From Micavibrio_A sp041655955 (lineage in GTDB: Bacteria > Pseudomonadota > Alphaproteobacteria > Micavibrionales > Micavibrionaceae): DNA of 64,000 bases. Shown piece by piece: positions 58,322 to 64,000 of this stretch; the first letter of the stretch is position 1; every line of letters starts with the position of its first letter. Location of the stretch: contig JBBAEN010000002.1 in the NCBI GenBank assembly GCA_041655955.1, forward strand, positions 744,001 through 808,000, given 5' to 3'. The notes beneath the pieces were generated by a model. The model made no database searches, was not told the DNA's origin, and worked only from the letters and a program-made list of their open reading frames with translations. The translations under genes were made by a program, and so were the position numbers.

Positions 58322-59114
58322 ACGGGCCGGTATGTTTATGCGCGCACTGCGCACCCAGGCGAGAGTGATATACGCGCTGTTGATGCGCGAGATTATTACC
58401 CGTTACGGACGGCATAATATTGGTTTTCTATGGTTGTTTGTCGAGCCGGCTATTTTCACGCTGGGAGTTATGGCCTTGTGGAGCGTGATTAAGGGGGGGC
58501 ATAGCGGCGAAGATGCAATCCCGGTTGCCGCGTTTGCCATGACGGGATATTCCATGGTTTTGCTGTGGCGTAACATGTCGCTTCGTTGCGTAAAGGCGAT
58601 TGAGCCGAATCTGGCGCTGATGTATCACAGGAATGTAAAGGTACTGGATATTTTTATCGCCCGTTGCCTTCTGGAATTTTTCGGCGCGACCGGATCTTTC
58701 ATAGTTATATCGTCCGTCCTGACTTTCCTTGGCGTCATGCCGTTGCCGTATGATTTCCTGATGGTCGTTTCAGCATGGGTCTTGATGGCTTTCTTCGCTG
58801 TGGCGTTAGGCTTGGTTGTCGGGGTGGCGTCCGAACGGTCGGAATTATTCGAGCGGGTCTGGCATGTTTGTACCTATCTTCTTTTTCCATTATCCGGGGC
58901 GGTGTTTATGGTGGAATGGATGCCGGAAAAAATGCAAAAAATCATTCTGTGGGTTCCCATGGTGCACGGGACGGAAATGATCCGGCATGGTTATTACGGC
59001 GATCTGATCGTAACGCATGAAAACCCTTTTTACCTGTTTGTTTTCAGTCTTGTCATGATGTTTTTTGGCTTAACGCTTGTCCGTGATGTGAGCAAGAGAG
59101 TGGAACCATCATGA
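58314..59114 (+). CDS. Capsule polysaccharide ABC exporter permease (KpsM/CtrC type)
   Basis: The 266-residue ABC-2 permease has six membrane spans and the N-terminal segment REIITRYGRHNIGFLWLFVEP, characteristic of KpsM/CtrC/BexB. It forms the channel through which the lipid-linked capsule polymer is exported. It overlaps the KpsE-like gene by 8 bases and the KpsT-like gene by 4 bases. Confidence 0.92.
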   Translation: MSERAGMFMRALRTQARVIYALLMREIITRYGRHNIGFLWLFVEPAIFTLGVMALWSVIKGGHSGEDAIPVAAFAMTGYSMVLLWRNMSLRCVKAIEPNLALMYHRNVKVLDIFIARCLLEFFGATGSFIVISSVLTFLGVMPLPYDFLMVVSAWVLMAFFAVALGLVVGVASERSELFERVWHVCTYLLFPLSGAVFMVEWMPEKMQKIILWVPMVHGTEMIRHGYYGDLIVTHENPFYLFVFSLVMMFFGLTLVRDVSKRVEPS

Positions 59115-59764
59115 TTCATGCGGTCGACGTTACTAAAATATATCACACATCCAGCGGCCCGCGCACCATTCTGGATAAAGTCGGCCTGTCGGTCATGCCC
59201 GGTGAAAAAGTAGGTATTTTAGGGCGTAACGGCGCGGGTAAATCTACCTTGATCAGGCTGCTTAGCGGAGCGGAGCAACCAAGTTCCGGTCATATTGCCA
59301 GAAAGATGCGTGTATCATGGCCTTTGGCATTTGCCGGCGGTTTTCAGGGGAGTTTAACCGGTATAGATAACCTGAAATTCATATGCCGTGTCTATGGCGT
59401 GGATTACCGGGACAAGATTGACTATGTCGATGATTTCTCGGAGCTTGGACGATATTTGCGCGAGCCGCTTAAAACATATTCCGCAGGGATGAGGGCACGC
59501 CTTGCATTTGCGCTCTCTATGGCTATTGAATTCGATTGCTTCTTGATTGATGAGGTCACCGCGGTGGGGGATGCCCGTTTTCATGAAAAATGCAGGGTTG
59601 AGCTTTTCGAAAAGCGGGCCGATCGCGCAAAAATTATGGTTTCGCATAACGATTCATTTATTCTCAAGCATTGCCAACGCGCCTATACGCTCCTTGAAGG
59701 AAAGATGTATGGTTTCCCGGACGTTCTTTCGGCTATTGATTTTTATAAAAAACAGGCGGTGTGA
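59111..59764 (+). CDS. Capsule polysaccharide ABC exporter ATPase (KpsT/CtrD type)
   Basis: The 217-residue ATPase has Walker A GRNGAGKST, a signature YSAGMRARLAFAL, Walker B DCFLIDEV and an H-loop MVSHND; all key residues are present. Its small size without a carbohydrate-binding C-terminal domain and the YSAGMRARL signature fit the KpsT/CtrD class. It overlaps the permease by 4 bases, and its stop shares a base with the next gene. Confidence 0.94.
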   Translation: MIHAVDVTKIYHTSSGPRTILDKVGLSVMPGEKVGILGRNGAGKSTLIRLLSGAEQPSSGHIARKMRVSWPLAFAGGFQGSLTGIDNLKFICRVYGVDYRDKIDYVDDFSELGRYLREPLKTYSAGMRARLAFALSMAIEFDCFLIDEVTAVGDARFHEKCRVELFEKRADRAKIMVSHNDSFILKHCQRAYTLLEGKMYGFPDVLSAIDFYKKQAV

Positions 59765-61029
59765 TGAAAGGGCTGGGAATTTTTGTATCATATGGCTGTG
59801 ATTGGGCCATGATGCAGATATTGCCGTTTATACCGGCGGCGTGGTTGCGCGCTTTTGGGCAATGGCGGTTTCCGGTTGTGCGTGCTGATGGCGGATTGAG
59901 GCAGAAGCAGCTACTGATAGATGTTTCTGTTATCCTGCAGGACGATGCGCGTACAGGGATACAGCGGGTAGTGCGCGCGCTTTACCTGCAGCTTTATAAG
60001 TCTCCTCCGGATGGGTTTACTGTCCGGCCTGTTTTTGCCACGCGGAAACGCGGCTATCGTTACGCGCCGCTGGATTTTCTCGAAATACGGCGCACGATTC
60101 CCGAAATGAATGCCCTGAATGTCACCGTTTCTGCCGGTGATATCTTTTTGGGACTGGATTTGACGACGCATTTGTTGCCTTTGCGGATACGACAATTTTT
60201 GTGGTGGAAATGGCGCGGCATGAAATTTTATGGCTTTGTCTATGATTTACTGCCTTTGGTGCATCAGGACTGGTTTGATAAGAAACTCGCCTCCAATTTT
60301 AAAAGATGGGCAAAGGTGATTGTAGTTTTTTCAGACGGTATTTTTTGCATATCGTCGATAGTGCGCCGGGATGTGCGGGATTTCCTTGCCCGGAAACTGC
60401 CGCAACCGGCGAATATTGAAACCGTCGTTATTCCATTGGGGGCGGATATAGAAAACACATCGCCAAGTATGGAGGAGAATAAGGCAGTCGATAGCGCGCT
60501 GACCATGATTTCCTTACACAAGGCTGTTTTAATGGTGGGTACGCTTGAACCGCGTAAAGGTCATAAATCAATCCTTGAAGCCTTCGAAGTTCTTTGGCAG
60601 AAGGGGGATGATACGCCGCTGCTCTTTATCGGGCGGCGGGGCTGGAAGATGGAAGATTTTATCGAGGAGATTATCCGGCATCCTCAATTTGGAAAAAATC
60701 TTTTTTGGCTGGAGGGGGCGAATGACAACCATTTGCGAAGATTGTATCAAGAATGCCGGGGCCTTATCATGGCGTCAAGAGCCGAGGGGTTGGGATTGCC
60801 CTTGCTGGAGGCCGTCCGCTTCGGCATGCCTGTTTTGGCAAGGGATATTGAAGTATTCAAGGAACATTCCTCGGATTATATATCCTATTTTCCTGATGGT
60901 GATACATATAAAATGGCCGATACCATTCGCCAGTGGTATAAAACACTGGATGCGCAGAAGAAACCGCAAGAATTGCCGGAATATAGCTGGGCATGTTCGG
61001 CAAAGGTTTTGAAAACCCATATAAAATGA
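59764..61029 (+). CDS. Glycosyltransferase, GT4 family (GT-B fold)
   Basis: The 421-residue enzyme has the DARTGIQRVVRALY segment near residue 60 and, in the C-terminal half, VGTLEPRKGH and the EGLGLPLLEA donor-site motif of GT4 enzymes, which transfer a sugar from a nucleotide donor with retention. The donor could be GDP-D-rhamnose or GDP-mannose given the neighbours, but that is a guess. ATG 59764 overlaps the KpsT-like stop (TGATG); GTG 59761 is an alternative. It is followed by a 43-base gap before gmd. Confidence 0.88.
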   Translation: MKGLGIFVSYGCDWAMMQILPFIPAAWLRAFGQWRFPVVRADGGLRQKQLLIDVSVILQDDARTGIQRVVRALYLQLYKSPPDGFTVRPVFATRKRGYRYAPLDFLEIRRTIPEMNALNVTVSAGDIFLGLDLTTHLLPLRIRQFLWWKWRGMKFYGFVYDLLPLVHQDWFDKKLASNFKRWAKVIVVFSDGIFCISSIVRRDVRDFLARKLPQPANIETVVIPLGADIENTSPSMEENKAVDSALTMISLHKAVLMVGTLEPRKGHKSILEAFEVLWQKGDDTPLLFIGRRGWKMEDFIEEIIRHPQFGKNLFWLEGANDNHLRRLYQECRGLIMASRAEGLGLPLLEAVRFGMPVLARDIEVFKEHSSDYISYFPDGDTYKMADTIRQWYKTLDAQKKPQELPEYSWACSAKVLKTHIK

Positions 61030-61072
61030 CGATATTTTTTATTTTTAGTTATTGTAGGTGCAAGGAAACTTC

Positions 61073-62107
61073 ATGAAGAAAGCAATTGTTACAGGAATTA
61101 CGGGACAGGACGGTGCCTATTTGGCGGAACTTCTTCTTGAGAAAGGCTATGAGGTTTATGGTACTTACCGCCGTTCCAGTTCGACAAATTTTTGGCGAAT
61201 TGAAGAGTTGGGGATTCAAGAACACCCGAATTTGCATTTGATTGAATTCGATCTGGTGGATCAGGCAAATGCCATCCATATGGTTTCCAGCATCCAGCCT
61301 GATGAGATATATAACATCGCGGCCCAAAGTTTCGTGGGGGTGTCGTTCGATCAGCCTCTGCTCACCGCGCATGCCACGGGTCTTGGGGCGGTGCATCTAT
61401 TGGAAGCTATCCGCATTGTAAATCCAAAAATAAAATACTATCAGGCCAGCACATCGGAAATGTTCGGCCTGGTGCAAGAAGTTCCGCAATCTGAACGAAC
61501 GCCGTTTTACCCGCGCAGTCCTTATGGGGTTGCCAAGCTTTACGCACACTGGATGACGGTTAATTACCGTGAGAGCTACGGCATATTCGGAACAAGTGGT
61601 ATTTTATTTAATCATGAATCCCCGCTGCGCGGACGTGAATTCGTGACGCGTAAGATTACCGATGCCGTCGCCAAGATTAAGCTGGGGCAGCTTGATTGCC
61701 TTGAACTTGGCAATCTCGACGCCAAGCGCGACTGGGGGTATGCCAAGGAATATGTTGACGCCATGTGGCGCATGCTTCAGGTGGATGAACCTGACACCTT
61801 CGTTGTGGCCACGGGCCGTACGGAAACGGTGCGTGATTTTGTGACTATGGCATTTAAGGCCGCGGGCATCGAGCTTGAATATTCAGGCAGGGAGGAGGGC
61901 GAAATCGCAAAAGACGCGAATAGCGGGAAAACACTCGTGCGTGTTAATCCGAAATTCTACCGCCCCGCCGAAGTTGATCTCCTGATTGGCGACCCGTCCA
62001 AAGCCAGAGCAAAGCTTGGATGGGAACCGAAAATCTCATTGGAAGAGATGTGCGCCTTGATGGTTTCAGCCGATCTACGCCGTAATGAAAAAGGGGCATC
62101 GTTTTAA
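61073..62107 (+). CDS. gmd: GDP-mannose 4,6-dehydratase
   Basis: Gmd converts GDP-D-mannose to GDP-4-keto-6-deoxy-D-mannose. The 344-residue short-chain dehydrogenase has the Gly-rich NAD(P) loop TGITGQDGAYLAELL, the catalytic Tyr-Lys in YPRSPYGVAKLYAHW, and ESPLRGREFVTRKIT, typical of Gmd. AAGGAA precedes ATG 61073. It is 2 bases from rmd, and the pair would yield GDP-D-rhamnose. Confidence 0.96.
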   Translation: MKKAIVTGITGQDGAYLAELLLEKGYEVYGTYRRSSSTNFWRIEELGIQEHPNLHLIEFDLVDQANAIHMVSSIQPDEIYNIAAQSFVGVSFDQPLLTAHATGLGAVHLLEAIRIVNPKIKYYQASTSEMFGLVQEVPQSERTPFYPRSPYGVAKLYAHWMTVNYRESYGIFGTSGILFNHESPLRGREFVTRKITDAVAKIKLGQLDCLELGNLDAKRDWGYAKEYVDAMWRMLQVDEPDTFVVATGRTETVRDFVTMAFKAAGIELEYSGREEGEIAKDANSGKTLVRVNPKFYRPAEVDLLIGDPSKARAKLGWEPKISLEEMCALMVSADLRRNEKGASF

Positions 62108-62109
62108 AA

Positions 62110-63012
62110 ATGGCTGGCCGCGTACTGATAACCGGCATTGAAGGTTTTACCGGCCAGCATCTTGCGCGGCATCTTCGGAAACGTGGATATGAGGTCTATG
62201 GCACGTCACGCAAGCTGCCTGTACCGGCAGAGCCGCCGGCGATCAGAGTTTTTAGCGCAGATCTCGCCCGCGCCGAAGATTGGCTCCCCGTTATCAAAGA
62301 GGCGCAGCCTGATTATATCATCCATTTAGCCGGTATATCCTTTGCAGCCAGCGGCAATCTAAAAGCCTATTATGATGTGAATACTGTCGGAACACAGCAT
62401 GTATTGGAGGCCGTCGCCAAAAGCGGCCTTGATTTCAAAAAAATCATTACGGCCAGTAGCGCGGCAGTCTATGGCGCTCTGGAAGGCGGGGAGCTTACTG
62501 AAGAACACCCGCTGCGCCCGCAGTCCCATTACGGGATTAGCAAGCTGGCAACCGAGCACGTGGCACGCCTGTTTTTTGATTGCCTTCCGATCATGGTCGT
62601 AAGACCGTTTAATTATACTGGCCGCGGACAGCCGGAAAATTTTGTTGTTCCTAAAATTATAGCGCATTTTGAAAAGCATGCGGAGTTCATCGAGCTTGGG
62701 AATATCGATGTGGAACGCGAATTTAACGATATATCCTACGCCTGCGATGTTTATGAACGCTTGCTGCGTTCTGAAAAGGCGGTGCATGACGCGGTTAATC
62801 TATGCACAGGGCGCGGCGTAACATTGCGCAGTGTGATTGAGGATGCGGAAAAGCTCTATAATCATAAAATTGAAATCCGTATAAATCCTGCCTTCGTACG
62901 CCCCAATGAAGCGAGGCGGATGGTGGGGAATCCTGAAAAATTAAACAGGATGATTGATCCTGTTGCCGTTTGTCCTTTTTATGAAACCCTTGAAACGGTC
63001 AAAGGTTTATGA
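62110..63012 (+). CDS. rmd: GDP-6-deoxy-D-mannose reductase (GDP-D-rhamnose forming)
   Basis: Rmd reduces the Gmd product to GDP-D-rhamnose. The 300-residue SDR protein has the NAD(P) loop TGIEGFTGQHLAR, the catalytic YGISK motif (Tyr about residue 139), RPFNYTGRGQ and the GNIDVEREFNDI segment, which resemble Rmd more than GDP-fucose synthase. The C-terminal NPEKLNRMIDP fits the family. It overlaps the next gene by 4 bases. If the product were a fucose synthase (WcaG-like) the residues around the active site would differ; Rmd is preferred. Confidence 0.82.
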   Translation: MAGRVLITGIEGFTGQHLARHLRKRGYEVYGTSRKLPVPAEPPAIRVFSADLARAEDWLPVIKEAQPDYIIHLAGISFAASGNLKAYYDVNTVGTQHVLEAVAKSGLDFKKIITASSAAVYGALEGGELTEEHPLRPQSHYGISKLATEHVARLFFDCLPIMVVRPFNYTGRGQPENFVVPKIIAHFEKHAEFIELGNIDVEREFNDISYACDVYERLLRSEKAVHDAVNLCTGRGVTLRSVIEDAEKLYNHKIEIRINPAFVRPNEARRMVGNPEKLNRMIDPVAVCPFYETLETVKGL

Positions 63013-63746
63013 TGCGGGAAAGGTCGTCTCATAATAGGGAAGAATTAATCAGCCGATTATTGGCAGAGACGCAGCAGCTTGTTTTTTCCTCTCTCCCACA
63101 TATTCAATCCATGCGCTACGATGTGGCATGGAAACCGGATGGGAGTCCTGTGACGAAGGCTGATAAGTGGCTTGAAAATGAAATACGCTTCCTTTTGGAA
63201 AAACAGATTCCCGATCTTGTTTTTATAGGCGAAGAAAGCTGGGAAAAAGGGGGCATTCCGGAAAGTGGGTGGGTTGCTGTTCTTGATCCTATTGATGGTA
63301 CGGAAAATTTTTGTTCGGGTCTAAAAGAATGGGGGACATCGCTATCCATATGGTATGATAAAACCCATGTTGGCAGCATGCTGATGATGCCGGAATTGGG
63401 CGAGGTTATGGTGAGTGGGGATGTTCCCCGAATCCCGTCCTCCCGAATTGTAGGGTTTTCCTCTTCCTATCATCATGATATAGGGCAGGGTATAGCGGAG
63501 CATCCGGAATCAAGGATTATGGGCTGTGCAGTTTACAACCTGTTTAATGTAATTCGCGGATCTTATGCGCGTTTTATCAACCCGAAAGGGGCGCGCAGCT
63601 GGGATCTGCTGGCAGGTCTGATGCTGGCCTGCGAAGCCGAATGTAATATTATTGTTAACGGACAGGTTTATGATGGACGATTTCTTGAGCCAGATCAGCG
63701 TTATCGCGTCGACATACAGCACAGATACGATATTCATTCTCGGTAA
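63009..63746 (+). CDS. Inositol monophosphatase-family phosphatase
   Basis: The 245-residue protein has the metal-binding motifs of the IMPase/CysQ/FBPase superfamily: GEES, LDPIDGTENF (DPxDGT) and SWDLLAG (WDxAAG-like). These Mg-dependent enzymes act on inositol phosphates, 3'-phosphoadenosine phosphates or sugar phosphates. In a capsule locus a sugar-phosphate or nucleotide-recycling role is possible, but the substrate cannot be read. It overlaps rmd by 4 bases and the last gene of the window by 77 bases. Confidence 0.82.
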   Translation: MMRERSSHNREELISRLLAETQQLVFSSLPHIQSMRYDVAWKPDGSPVTKADKWLENEIRFLLEKQIPDLVFIGEESWEKGGIPESGWVAVLDPIDGTENFCSGLKEWGTSLSIWYDKTHVGSMLMMPELGEVMVSGDVPRIPSSRIVGFSSSYHHDIGQGIAEHPESRIMGCAVYNLFNVIRGSYARFINPKGARSWDLLAGLMLACEAECNIIVNGQVYDGRFLEPDQRYRVDIQHRYDIHSR

Positions 63747-64000
63747 GGGAGCTTCCGCAGACCTTGTATTGCCCGAGGTTTATGCCGGATCTCTTGTAAT
63801 CGGTATTAACGATGCGGAACGGATTTATCCCGCGGATATCTCGATTTTTCATGGCGACTGGGTTAAGAACGCGTTGAAAGAGAGCGGCGAGAAGGCGCGT
63901 CTGTATGTAACATCCACGGATTTTGTACCATCGGGGAGTGCCGCCGTCATTCGTGTTCCCCATGCGCCTCTCTCGCAGGATGGAAGCGATCTCATGATCC
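63670..64000 (+). CDS. Unidentified capsule-locus protein, N-terminal part
   Basis: The frame is open from ATG 63670 (or ATG 63673) to the window end, 110 codons, and begins 77 bases inside the phosphatase gene. Visible are a short N-terminal helix, a beta-strand and glycine-rich loop IFILGKGASADLVLP, then GINDAERIYPADISIFHGDW. This looks like a Rossmann-type nucleotide or sugar-nucleotide fold and is reminiscent of DUF115/sialyltransferase-like proteins, but the match is weak. Without the C-terminal part no function is assigned. The tight overlap suggests it belongs to the same operon. Confidence 0.6.
   Translation, partial: MMDDFLSQISVIASTYSTDTIFILGKGASADLVLPEVYAGSLVIGINDAERIYPADISIFHGDWVKNALKESGEKARLYVTSTDFVPSGSAAVIRVPHAPLSQDGSDLMI

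Noticed and set aside
1..64000. CRISPR array, insertion sequence or prophage
   Set aside because: No regular spaced direct repeats, transposase, integrase or phage structural genes were seen; tRNA-Gln shows no adjacent integrase or duplicated 3' end.

Overview
The window looks like a chromosomal segment of an alphaproteobacterium. The evidence is the gene order and protein types: a complete dcw (division and cell wall) cluster, an FtsZ ending in DIPAFLRRQAN, a cluster of GANTC (CcrM-type) sites before ftsZ, and an EcfG-like sigma factor with matching GGAAC-N16/17-CGTT promoters. Peptidoglycan is of the meso-DAP type (DNPR motif in MurE), and envelope genes point to a Gram-negative cell. The genus cannot be fixed from this sequence alone. 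No insertion sequence, prophage, integrase or CRISPR array was seen.

Layout. 1-900: the end of an AmpD-like amidase, the RNase P RNA (rnpB) with its terminator, and a small convergent membrane peptide. 900-20,650: mraZ-rsmH-ftsL-ftsI-murE-murF-mraY-murD-ftsW-murG-murC-murB-ddl-ftsQ-ftsA, a 77-residue membrane protein, then ftsZ behind its own 530-base control region. Most genes overlap by 1-67 bases. The mraZ promoter carries four MraZ-type boxes at exact 10-base spacing, and perfect DnaA boxes lie before both mraZ and ftsZ. 20,800-25,270: a stress-response island: an ECF sigma factor, a divergent OmpR-type response regulator, and four short transcription units for membrane, lipoprotein and PRC-barrel proteins, each preceded by an EcfG-like promoter. 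25,289-34,858 (minus strand): a thioester alpha-2-macroglobulin, PBP1C, and a phosphomannomutase/phosphoglucomutase. 34,987-35,427: a Fur-family regulator, probably Zur.

35,539-44,213 (minus strand): the most unusual part, a five-gene type I secretion operon. It encodes an 832-residue candidate substrate without a Sec signal (short collagen-like segment, Thr/Asn-rich coiled-coil-like stalk, Asp-rich repeats), two ABC exporter subunits (one with a destroyed nucleotide-binding site), an HlyD-type adaptor, and a receiver-HATPase fusion regulator. 44,444-52,069 (plus strand): TolC, an ABC-F protein, and an RND efflux pair. TolC could serve both the type I system and the RND pump.

52,131-56,883: a PodJ-like coiled-coil/transmembrane/Sel1 protein, tRNA-Gln(UUG), an ArsC/Spx-family reductase and RecQ. 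57,209-64,000: a capsule or surface-polysaccharide locus with an ABC exporter (KpsE/KpsM/KpsT type), a glycosyltransferase, Gmd and Rmd (GDP-D-rhamnose supply), an inositol-monophosphatase-family enzyme, and a gene cut by the window end. The window is dominated by the building, dividing, protecting and decorating of the cell envelope.
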